15,861 nucleotides of DNA from positions 1 to 15,861 of the forward strand of contig CAZWDR010000065.1 in NCBI GenBank assembly GCA_964632365.1, written 5' to 3'. This document shows, one piece after another, positions 8,097 to 13,994 of the stretch. The position numbers and the translations under genes were made by a program. This DNA is from ZC4RG30 sp964632365. GTDB taxonomy: Bacteria > Pseudomonadota > Gammaproteobacteria > Steroidobacterales > Steroidobacteraceae. The notes under the pieces are model-generated. The model was not told the origin of the DNA. It saw only the letters and a program-made list of their open reading frames with translations, and ran no database searches. Position 1 is the first letter of the stretch. Each line of letters starts with the position of its first letter.

Positions 8097-8110
8097 CCGC
8101 GGATCCGCGG
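8097..8110. terminator. Palindrome between convergent kinase and DUF6152 genes
   Basis: CCGCGGATCCGCGG is a perfect 14-bp palindrome formed by two copies of GGATCCGC in tandem (8093-8108). It sits in the 36-base gap between the two convergent stops. A 5-bp stem with a GATC loop could form from either strand, so a weak bidirectional terminator is possible. It has no U-tract. Confidence 0.35.
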
Positions 8111-8128
8111 CTTGAGATGCGGCGCCGG

Positions 8129-9295
8129 TCATCGGCCTGCCGGTGCGCCCCCCTCGTCGCGGCATTGATACGGCTCGTACGGCACGTCCGCACGGAGCAC
8201 GACATCGGTGCCCTGCCAGCTGTCCGCAAAGAATTCCGGATCCTCGGCCACGAAGCTTCGTGTCAGGCGCGTGCCGGAGGGGTCGAGCGAGAAGCGCTCG
8301 ACGATGCGCAGCCGCGTGCCATGCAGGATGCGCGCGTCGGCATTGAGCACGCCGGGCGCGAAGCCGGTGGTTTCGACCACCAGCGTGTCACCCTCCCAGC
8401 GGCCGGTGGAAAAGCCGGAACGCGTCGGCTGCAGGTCTGCAGGAGGCGCGTTGCGATCAAGGTGGATCACGCGCTGCAGGTCCATGTGGCCGTAGCGGAT
8501 CGTGATGCGTCCCGGCTGCTGTTCGATGCGGTTGGCGACGGAGTCGAAGGTCCAGTCGAACAGGATGCTGGTCGGCTCGCATCGCAGGCGCGGATTGTCA
8601 GTGCTGGCCGGATCGAAGTTGCGCAAGGCCTGCCGTGCCCGTTCGGTGACCCGGACGGGGATCGGCCGATCCCAGGCGGCGCGGACGGGATCGTCCGCCA
8701 GCGACGCAGCCGAGCCGCGTGCGCCCGGAAAGGCAGCCTGGCCGGCCGGCAATTCGCCGGGGCGCATCCTGGCCGCTTCACTGAGCGGCACCAGTGTGCC
8801 CAGCTGCCCGCGCGGATCGGACATCACGCGCTGCTCGGCCGCCCAGTCGCCAGCGAGGTCCGGACGCCCGTCGGCACGTCGCACCGCGCGCGCTGGCGAC
8901 ACGGCCCGCGCCACGGCCAGGTGACGCTGTCCGTACCGGTCCATGCTGCTGCCGTCGGCGAACTGGATGGTCGCCAGGTAACACTGGTCGGGTTTGCGCC
9001 GTTCCGGCGACCCGGTCACCGTGACGCGGCTGCCGACGCGGAACATGTCCTTCGTCCATCCGGAACGTTTCAACGCGCTGGCCGACCGCATCTCGCACTT
9101 CCAGCGCGTGACGCGGCCATCGGCCGTCCGCACGTCGACATGGATCCACGCATGCGGGTTGATCAGGTCGATGCCGGCCAGCGTGCCGGTGAGCGTGATG
9201 TCGCGGTTCAGATCCCAGTTGGAGATTCCGTGATGCGCCGCGGCGCCGGTCGCGAAGACCAGCAGCAGCAGCGCCCGGCAATGTCTGGCAATCAT
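8129..9295 (-). CDS. DUF6152 family exported protein
   Basis: A 388-residue protein beginning with a Sec signal peptide (ARHCRALLLLVFATGAAA) cut just before HHGISNWD. The N-terminal part (about 21-135) matches the DUF6152 pattern as I know it: a mature N-terminal His-His, then a W/F-D, a TLTGTLAGIDLINPHAW core, and a WKCEM strand. The N-terminal HH pair suggests metal binding, but function is unknown. The C-terminal half carries a separate conserved block, RWEGDTLVVETTGF (about 297-310), that recurs in many uncharacterised proteobacterial exported proteins. The ATG at 9295 is chosen because it starts the signal peptide and has GGGGGAG just upstream; the frame is open to 9409 without support. 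It is last in the minus-strand run, 37 bases after the MFS gene. Confidence 0.85.
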   Translation of the reverse strand: MIARHCRALLLLVFATGAAAHHGISNWDLNRDITLTGTLAGIDLINPHAWIHVDVRTADGRVTRWKCEMRSASALKRSGWTKDMFRVGSRVTVTGSPERRKPDQCYLATIQFADGSSMDRYGQRHLAVARAVSPARAVRRADGRPDLAGDWAAEQRVMSDPRGQLGTLVPLSEAARMRPGELPAGQAAFPGARGSAASLADDPVRAAWDRPIPVRVTERARQALRNFDPASTDNPRLRCEPTSILFDWTFDSVANRIEQQPGRITIRYGHMDLQRVIHLDRNAPPADLQPTRSGFSTGRWEGDTLVVETTGFAPGVLNADARILHGTRLRIVERFSLDPSGTRLTRSFVAEDPEFFADSWQGTDVVLRADVPYEPYQCRDEGGAPAGR

Positions 9296-9332
9296 GGCTC
9301 CCCCCGCACCGGCGCGTGCCCGGCGCTGTCGA

Positions 9333-10463
9333 TCACTCCGCCGGCAGGCGCGAGAAACAGTACACGGCCAGCGCGGCCAGCACTGCCGCCGCGACGGCGA
9401 GCATCTCATAGCCGAAGCTGTTCACCAGCGTGCCGCCGAGGAACGGCCCGATGGCCGAGCCCACCATCAACATGGCAGGCGTCCCGGTGAGCGCGCGGCC
9501 ACTGTCGTCGAGCCGCGCGAGCAGGCCGAAGGCGAAGGTGTGGGTGAAGATCATCACCGCGGCCAGGAACGCAGCACCGAAGGCATAGGGCCCGAACGCG
9601 GGGGACACCATGATCAGGGTCGCCATCGCGAGCTGCACCACCGGGCCTGCCAGCAGCACCTTGCGCGGCGCAATACGGTTCTGCAGCAGCGCGGCCAGCG
9701 CTGCGGGCAGCAGGTTCACCAATCCGAGCGCGATCAGGACGCCATTGATCGCAGCGCGCTCGAAGCCCCGGTGCATGCCTGCGCCCTCGAGGAAGCTGAA
9801 CGTCATCGCCTGCACCAGCGTCATGCAGGAGATGCCGACGATGCCATACCACACCACCCTGGGCAGCGGCGCGCGCCGGGCCGCCGCGGATGCGTCGAGG
9901 CCGGTCAACGGCGATGAGGGAAAGGCCAGCAGCGCAGCCAGCGCGCCGGCGGCCATCACGGCAGCAAACGCGCGGAACAGCACCGGTCCGCCGTAGACCG
10001 CGAGCAGCTGCGGCACACCAGCCAGGAACGCGACCGCAAAGACGCCCAGTGCAATGCCCACGAGCGCGAACAGGCGATGCGGATTCGCGCTGCGCGCAAT
10101 CGTGCCATGCGTCACGCTGAGCGCCGAGCCGGCCGCGACACCGGCAATGACATGCAGCGACGCAAGCGTTGCATAACCGCTGACACCCGCGGCAATCCAG
10201 AACGCTGCCGCCGCGATGCCGTATCCGGCGGTGGCCACCCATCGACCACGGAGCTTCTGGATGGCTGGCGCCAGGGTCACGCTGGCCAGCACTGCGCCTG
10301 CCAGGAACAGCGTCGGCAGTCCGCCGGCCTGCTGCGGGTCGAGCCCGTAGTACGCAATCAGCGCACCCACCCACAGCGAAAGCGCCACCAGGTCCACCAT
10401 GCCGGCGCAATGCGCCACCATCAACGCGATGCGGCCCCGCGTGCTTTCAATCGCAATCCCCAC
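9333..10463 (-). CDS. MFS transporter
   Basis: A 376-residue polytopic inner-membrane protein with about twelve hydrophobic helices and the overall pattern of the major facilitator superfamily (RIALMVAHCAGMVDLVALSLWVG at the N-terminus, AGGLPTLFLAGAVLASVTLA, ending with GSAIGPFLGGTLVNSFGYEML as helix 11). Substrate and direction cannot be read. The GTG at 10463 is chosen because membrane-type sequence begins there and GGGGGA stands just upstream; the 72 residues before it in the open frame are Ser/Pro/Arg-rich shadow of the DUF3237 gene. It lies 67 bases after that gene, past a perfect hairpin. In context it could import or expel the product of the exported hydrolases. Confidence 0.87.
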   Translation of the reverse strand: MGIAIESTRGRIALMVAHCAGMVDLVALSLWVGALIAYYGLDPQQAGGLPTLFLAGAVLASVTLAPAIQKLRGRWVATAGYGIAAAAFWIAAGVSGYATLASLHVIAGVAAGSALSVTHGTIARSANPHRLFALVGIALGVFAVAFLAGVPQLLAVYGGPVLFRAFAAVMAAGALAALLAFPSSPLTGLDASAAARRAPLPRVVWYGIVGISCMTLVQAMTFSFLEGAGMHRGFERAAINGVLIALGLVNLLPAALAALLQNRIAPRKVLLAGPVVQLAMATLIMVSPAFGPYAFGAAFLAAVMIFTHTFAFGLLARLDDSGRALTGTPAMLMVGSAIGPFLGGTLVNSFGYEMLAVAAAVLAALAVYCFSRLPAE

Positions 10464-10468
10464 GATGT

Positions 10469-10478
10469 TCCCCCGATA
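10469..10478 (-). promoter_or_regulatory. Ribosome-binding site deciding the GTG start of the MFS gene
   Basis: The minus strand reads TATCGGGGGA, with AACATC between it and the GTG at 10463. It is identical over ten bases to the site before the TTG-started gene at 909. Confidence 0.55.
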
Positions 10479-10499
10479 TGCTTGTTGTCGTTGAATGCA

Positions 10500-10520
10500 C
10501 CGGCGCGCGAAACGCGCCGG
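10500..10520 (-). terminator. Perfect hairpin between the DUF3237 and MFS genes
   Basis: CCGGCGCG (10500-10507) and CGCGCCGG (10513-10520) form an uninterrupted 8-bp GC stem around a 5-base loop, ten bases past the DUF3237 stop. There is no U-tract. It may attenuate read-through into the MFS and DUF6152 genes or protect the upstream mRNA end, giving different levels for the two halves of the operon. Confidence 0.5.
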
Positions 10521-10530
10521 ATGTGCGGGA

Positions 10531-11115
10531 TCAGACCAGCTTGAACACGTCCACCTGCACGGTGCGGGCGCGATCGGGCACCATCCCGGCCCGGCACAGG
10601 AAGATGGCTTCGTTGAGCCACTGCCACTTGCCATTGGGCGCGGCGAATTCGATGGCGGTGCGGAAGTAGGTTTCACCACCGCCCGCCGGCGGCACGATGA
10701 TGCCGCGGTTGATCACCTTGACCAGTGTGCGGTCCGAGAGCTCCAGCGCATACGTGGCCTCGATCTCGGTCACGCCGTCGGATCGCGTGCGCTGCCAGTC
10801 CGCGCCGCCCGGAATCACGCGACCGGCGATGCCCTCGCCCACGACCTCGCCGCCCGTGATCGGAATCGCGCGGATCTGGCCGGTGGCCGTTTCGCCCACC
10901 GCGAGCGCGCCATCGATGTTCGCGAAGATCGTGAACAGGAACTGCGTGGACGGATTGTGGGCGGGCGGGCTGTTGGCCTCGGCGGCTTCGGCAGCGTCGG
11001 CGGCAGTTGCGGCGCTGCCGGCGATGAGGCCGCCGGCCACGGCAAGGCTGCCTTGCAACAGCGCGCGACGCGATCGGTCGGGCGCATCCGGCCCGGGGGA
11101 TTCGATGGGCGGCAT
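10531..11115 (-). CDS. DUF3237 protein with twin-arginine signal
   Basis: A 194-residue protein. Residues 1-45 resemble a TAT signal: a polar n-region, SRRALLQ (Arg16-Arg17), a hydrophobic stretch LAVAGGLIAGSAATAADA, then the mature protein. The rest is a DUF3237 (UPF0311) beta-barrel domain: GRVIPGGADWQRTRSDG, an ATYALEL strand, VINRGI, YFRTAIEF and WLNEAIFL. DUF3237 function is not established. TAT export would imply folding, possibly with a cofactor, before translocation. The ATG at 11115 follows the TGA of the preceding DUF3237 gene by one base, so the two are almost surely translationally coupled; the frame runs open to 11265, inside that gene. It is the third gene of the hydrolase operon. 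Confidence 0.88.
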   Translation of the reverse strand: MPPIESPGPDAPDRSRRALLQGSLAVAGGLIAGSAATAADAAEAAEANSPPAHNPSTQFLFTIFANIDGALAVGETATGQIRAIPITGGEVVGEGIAGRVIPGGADWQRTRSDGVTEIEATYALELSDRTLVKVINRGIIVPPAGGGETYFRTAIEFAAPNGKWQWLNEAIFLCRAGMVPDRARTVQVDVFKLV

Positions 11116-11116
11116 G

Positions 11117-11587
11117 TCAGAGCACCTGGTAGTAATGGATGACGACCTTGTCTGCATGGCGCTCGCCCCAGGAGACGTACAGGGCCTTGTTGAGCCAGTC
11201 GTAACGGCCCGTCGGCGCATCGAATCGCGCCAGCGCACGCATGTAGTACTGGTCGGGCGGAACAACCTCGCCGGCCTGCAGCCGCGCCATCACTGCGGGC
11301 GGGCCATGCCGCATGCCCTTGCTCGACACACGGATCGTCACCCCGTCATCCGTGAGCATCGCGCCGGACACATCGAGCCTGGCCAGGCCATCCGGCTGGA
11401 TCAACTGCCAGTCATAGGAGCCCGGGATGACAGTGCCGCGCAGCCGCGGACCGCTGAAGTTGCCGGTGCCGATGGGCACGCCCTGGTGAAACCCGCCGGG
11501 GATCTGCCCCACCTGGACCGGGCGCAGCACCTGGACGTGCGCGGTCATCAGCCACTGCAGGCCAATCGGATCAGGCATCGCGTTCAC
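11117..11587 (-). CDS. DUF3237 protein, cytosolic
   Basis: A 156-residue protein consisting almost entirely of one DUF3237 (UPF0311) domain: GTVIPGSYDWQLIQPDG, a strand LDVSGAMLTDDG, RVSSKGMRHGPP, YYMRALARFDAPTGRYDWLN and a C-terminal VVIHYYQVL. No signal peptide is visible, unlike its downstream paralogue. The GTG at 11587 overlaps the TGA of the upstream hydrolase gene in the four bases GTGA; an ATG at 11578 with GGAG eight bases before it is an equally plausible start and would remove three residues. The pair shares the IPG-x-x-DWQ...DG core but is otherwise diverged, pointing to an old duplication. The role is unknown; association with ester hydrolases here suggests binding or conversion of a small lipophilic compound. 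Confidence 0.87.
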   Translation of the reverse strand: MNAMPDPIGLQWLMTAHVQVLRPVQVGQIPGGFHQGVPIGTGNFSGPRLRGTVIPGSYDWQLIQPDGLARLDVSGAMLTDDGVTIRVSSKGMRHGPPAVMARLQAGEVVPPDQYYMRALARFDAPTGRYDWLNKALYVSWGERHADKVVIHYYQVL

Positions 11588-12570
11588 TCCAGCCCCCGGG
11601 TCTTCAGGGTCCAGGCCGGGTCACGGCACAGGCCGCAGTCTTCGCCGACGAACAGCCGCGCAGCCACATCATCGCCGCGCAACTGCCAGTCCAGCCATTT
11701 CACGACGACCTGCGCGGCGGCGCCGCCATCGGGCTCCCAGTAGGTGCCTCCATGCCCCTTGTCGATGCTGGCCACCGCGGCGGGCACATGCGTGAGCTGC
11801 GCAAAGTCATCCATGCCCGGCGCGAAAGCCGAGTCGGACTCGCCGCCCAGCACATACAGGATGGGCGTATGCACGGTCTTGAGCAGGCTCTTGTCACCGG
11901 TCATGCCGGCCATCGTGGTGGGTCCGTCGGGAAACAGTCCACTGTTCATCATCACCACGGTGCGGACGCGCGGGTCGCGCGCGTTGAACAGTGCCTGCAG
12001 ACCGCCGCAACTGAACCCCGAGACCGCCACGGCCTGCGGATCGATGCGGCCGAAATAGGGACTGCCTTCGCGTGCATTCTCCGCCAGCGCCCACGTGATG
12101 GCCTCGCCAAGCTGCTCCGGCCGGGTGAGCACCGCATCGGGCCCCGCGGGCGGCAGGTGCGCAGGACGCTGGATGGCACCCGGGCCGGTGTAGAACGCAC
12201 CGGGCGCGATGACAAGATAGCCATGCGATGCGACTTCGAGCAGATGCAGGCGGGTATGCGCCGCGTCGTCGGTGCATGCGCCGTTGCCGAAGGCATAGAT
12301 GCCGAGCTTCATGCCGCCCATCGCGGCGAGATCTGCCGGTCTGAAGATCGCCTGGCCCGGCAGCCCGGGGTCGGTTTCCTTCAATGCCGGGAACCGCCCC
12401 GTGCCGGGCGTGTCGGGCATCGCGTTGCGCAGCGCCTCGGTGGCGTCTGCCCCGGACGCCTGCGGAGCGTTCGTCGCGGCGCGGGCCGCAGGCTCTGGTG
12501 CCGGTGAGCAAGCGGCCAGGCTGCCGGCGATCGCCAGGCCCAGAAGGCCCTTGAGCAGATGTGCTTTCAT
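11584..12570 (-). CDS. Alpha/beta hydrolase lipoprotein
   Basis: A 328-residue predicted lipoprotein: MKAHLLKGLLGLAIAGSLAAC gives the lipobox LAAC with Cys21, followed by a Pro/Ala-rich linker. The alpha/beta hydrolase fold carries the nucleophile elbow GFSCGG (Ser187), a likely acid Asp246 in GGESDSAF and a likely His273 in DKGHGGTY. The C-terminal block GEDCGLCRDPAW with Cys312 and Cys315 is shared with uncharacterised secreted hydrolases and could form a disulfide. This is probably an esterase acting in the periplasm or on the outer membrane; the substrate is unknown. It is the first gene of the operon, overlapping the first DUF3237 gene by four bases. A promoter-like pair and a palindromic operator candidate lie just upstream. 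Confidence 0.88.
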   Translation of the reverse strand: MKAHLLKGLLGLAIAGSLAACSPAPEPAARAATNAPQASGADATEALRNAMPDTPGTGRFPALKETDPGLPGQAIFRPADLAAMGGMKLGIYAFGNGACTDDAAHTRLHLLEVASHGYLVIAPGAFYTGPGAIQRPAHLPPAGPDAVLTRPEQLGEAITWALAENAREGSPYFGRIDPQAVAVSGFSCGGLQALFNARDPRVRTVVMMNSGLFPDGPTTMAGMTGDKSLLKTVHTPILYVLGGESDSAFAPGMDDFAQLTHVPAAVASIDKGHGGTYWEPDGGAAAQVVVKWLDWQLRGDDVAARLFVGEDCGLCRDPAWTLKTRGLE

Positions 12571-12599
12571 CCCTGCAACCCCCGTCGATTCCCGCAGGG

Positions 12600-12630
12600 A
12601 ATATAACCCGTCCCTGCCGCCTGTTTGTAA
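12600..12630 (-). promoter_or_regulatory. Candidate promoter of the hydrolase/DUF3237 operon
   Basis: On the minus strand TTACAA (12630-12625) and TTATAT (12606-12601) are separated by 18 bases, resembling sigma-70 -35 and -10 boxes. The -10 lies about 30 bases before the hydrolase ATG, predicting a short leader. It is the most AT-rich spot upstream of this gene. Confidence 0.5.
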
Positions 12631-12641
12631 GCGTGGTTACA
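12626..12641. promoter_or_regulatory. Palindromic operator candidate TGTAA-N6-TTACA
   Basis: TGTAA (12626-12630) and TTACA (12637-12641) are perfect inverted half-sites around GCGTGG, 16 bp overall. The site overlaps the -35 of the hydrolase promoter candidate, the position expected for a repressor. Its sequence differs from the operator at 13936-13951, so the neighbouring TetR protein need not be the one that binds it. Confidence 0.45.
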
Positions 12642-12766
12642 CCGTGGCCCCGGCCGTCACCCCGCACCGGCAATTAATTCATGCCGGCGGGAATATTCCA
12701 TGTGAAAATCCCCCTGCACACGTATTTTTCCGCCGCTGGCGGGCACTGACATCAAGGAGAGGATGC

Positions 12767-13096
12767 ATGAACAGGATCTTTTGCACTCTGCTCGTCGCCG
12801 CGCTGGCCGTCGGCGCCACACCCGCCCTGGTGCTGCCGGCCGCAGCCGCCGAAGCCGCGCCAAAGCCTGCGCCGTACTCCGTATCGACCACGCTGGTCGG
12901 CACGATGCTGGATGATCCGGCCGCCAACGCGGTCCTGAAGAAGATGATCCCGACCGTCCATGCCAACCAGATGTTCCAGACGATGGGCCGCGAGCAGACG
13001 CTGAAGAGCATCCAGCAGTACGAGCCGGAGGCGCTCAGTGACGAGAACCTGAAGAAGATCCAGGCTGAACTGGACAAGCTCCCGCCGAAAGGCTGA
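12767..13096 (+). CDS. Small exported alpha-helical protein, 109 aa
   Basis: A strong ribosome site (AAGGAGAGG, 12754-12762) precedes this ATG. The first 28 residues are a Sec signal peptide (NRIFCTLLVAALAVGATPA then LPAAAAEA). The mature part of about 80 residues reads STTLVGTMLDDPAANAVLKK, MIPTVHANQMFQTMGREQTL, IQQYEPEALSDENLKKIQAEL. From memory, a similar helical module (L-DDPAA-AVL-K-P ... M--TL--I--Y-P--L-D--L--I---L--LP) occurs alone behind a signal peptide or attached to secreted hydrolases in sphingomonads and relatives; I know no function for it. It is divergent from the hydrolase operon and convergent with the TetR gene. An accessory or docking role for the exported esterases is possible but unproven. 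The longer frame back to 12299 is shadow. Confidence 0.8.
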   Translation: MNRIFCTLLVAALAVGATPALVLPAAAAEAAPKPAPYSVSTTLVGTMLDDPAANAVLKKMIPTVHANQMFQTMGREQTLKSIQQYEPEALSDENLKKIQAELDKLPPKG

Positions 13097-13101
13097 CGGA
13101 T

Positions 13102-13134
13102 GCGCCAGCGCCGTGCCATGGCGGCACCTGGCGC
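13102..13134 (+). terminator. Stem-loop after the small exported protein gene
   Basis: GCGCCAG (13102-13108) pairs with CTGGCGC (13128-13134), and GTGCC (13113-13117) pairs with GGCAC (13123-13127), giving a 12-bp stem with one 4-base bulge and a 5-base loop, starting five bases after the stop. No U-run follows. Confidence 0.5.
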
Positions 13135-13143
13135 GTCATCATG

Positions 13144-13166
13144 GGCGCCTCCCGCTGGGGGGCGCC
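13144..13166. terminator. Bidirectional hairpin between convergent genes
   Basis: GGCGCCTCCC (13144-13153) and GGGGGGCGCC (13157-13166) pair over ten positions with one T-G wobble and a 3-base loop. It lies 12 bases beyond the TetR stop codon and after a first stem-loop for the plus-strand gene, so it probably ends transcripts from both sides. Confidence 0.55.
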
Positions 13167-13178
13167 TCACTCCATGGT

Positions 13179-13931
13179 TCACCGATGGGGCTCGACATGG
13201 GCGCGCATGCCGTCCAGCACCAGGCGCACGATGAAATCCTTGTACAGCCCGGCGAGCTCGTCGGCGTCGACATCGTCGGGAACCAGCGGCTTGATCATGG
13301 CCTGCGCAGCGGCGAAGAACTCGCACATGCCGATGACCGCGACATGCATGAAGAGCGGATCAGTTTGCCGCGTCGTGGGCTGCCGCTCGGCATGGAGCAT
13401 CAAAGCCCAGCGGCTGACCACGCCTGCATTGAGTTCGCGAACGCGTCGCCGGACCGCGGCTGACTTCGCACTGGCGCATTCATCGACGAGCAGCCGCTGC
13501 ATCGAGCGCACGTTCAGTGCGAAGTCCGCGATGTCGCGCACCACCGCGGCCAGCTTCGCGGCCGGGCTGGCCGAGGGCGGCGGACGCGAGAATTGCCACG
13601 TGGCCAGGATGTCTTCGACCACTGCAAGCAGCAGCTCCTCGCGGCTGCTGAAGTAGTAGCGGACCAGCGCCGGGTCCACGCCTGCACTGCGCGCGATCGA
13701 GGAGAATGTCGCCTGATGCGGTGCAAGTGTGTCCAGCAGCTTGCGCGCGGCCGCAATGATGGCTTCGCGCCCGACGCCGCCGTGGTCTGTCTTCGGCCTT
13801 CCGCGGCCGCGCTTCGGCCGCGTTGGCAGGGTTCGCGCCGAGCGCCCCGTGCCCACGTCGTCCCCGGTAGCGCCAACGGTGTCCGACAGTCGGCCGGTCC
13901 GGCCTGCGATCGACTTCTTTTTCCGGATCAT
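13179..13931 (-). CDS. TetR/AcrR family transcriptional regulator
   Basis: A 250-residue protein. An unusually long basic N-terminal tail (about 1-50, including RKKK and the AT-hook-like RGRGRPK at 41-47) precedes the TetR helix-turn-helix: REAIIAAARKLL, then ATFSSIARSAGVDPALVRYYFSSREELL (about 74-101). The C-terminal ligand-binding region ends in FIVRLVLDGMRAHV. Family members are dimeric repressors released by small molecules. The gene lies 63 bases downstream of the esterase on the same strand, and an inverted repeat starts four bases before its ATG, so autorepression is likely. No clear ribosome site precedes the ATG at 13931; a GTG at 13856 with GGGGA before it is an alternative start that removes 25 tail residues. 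Its targets plausibly include the neighbouring exported hydrolases. Confidence 0.92.
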   Translation of the reverse strand: MIRKKKSIAGRTGRLSDTVGATGDDVGTGRSARTLPTRPKRGRGRPKTDHGGVGREAIIAAARKLLDTLAPHQATFSSIARSAGVDPALVRYYFSSREELLLAVVEDILATWQFSRPPPSASPAAKLAAVVRDIADFALNVRSMQRLLVDECASAKSAAVRRRVRELNAGVVSRWALMLHAERQPTTRQTDPLFMHVAVIGMCEFFAAAQAMIKPLVPDDVDADELAGLYKDFIVRLVLDGMRAHVEPHR

Positions 13932-13935
13932 CGGG

Positions 13936-13951
13936 CACTGTTAACACAGTG
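13936..13951. promoter_or_regulatory. TetR-type operator, CACTGT-TAAC-ACAGTG
   Basis: Two perfect 6-bp inverted half-sites around TAAC, four bases upstream of the TetR start codon. G/C-rich flanks (GGG and GCCC) extend the symmetry with one base offset. Size, symmetry and position match the operators of autoregulated TetR repressors. Confidence 0.65.
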
Positions 13952-13994
13952 GCCCTTGACCTGGAAATCGATCCGCCCGGTGCGCCCGGGGTCG

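Noticed and set aside
8117..9490. 457-aa plus-strand open frame across the DUF6152 gene
   Set aside because: No ribosome site or family resemblance. The minus strand encodes a signal peptide and conserved blocks in the same region.
12571..12599. CCCTGC...GCAGGG inverted repeat just before the hydrolase ATG, considered as a translation-blocking leader hairpin
   Set aside because: The best promoter candidate would start transcription near 12594, within the left arm, so the stem would probably not form in the mRNA; six base pairs over 17 bases is also weak.
12299..12766. N-terminal extension of the small exported protein
   Set aside because: It would bury a clean signal peptide and a strong ribosome site internally, and the extension is antisense to the hydrolase N-terminus.
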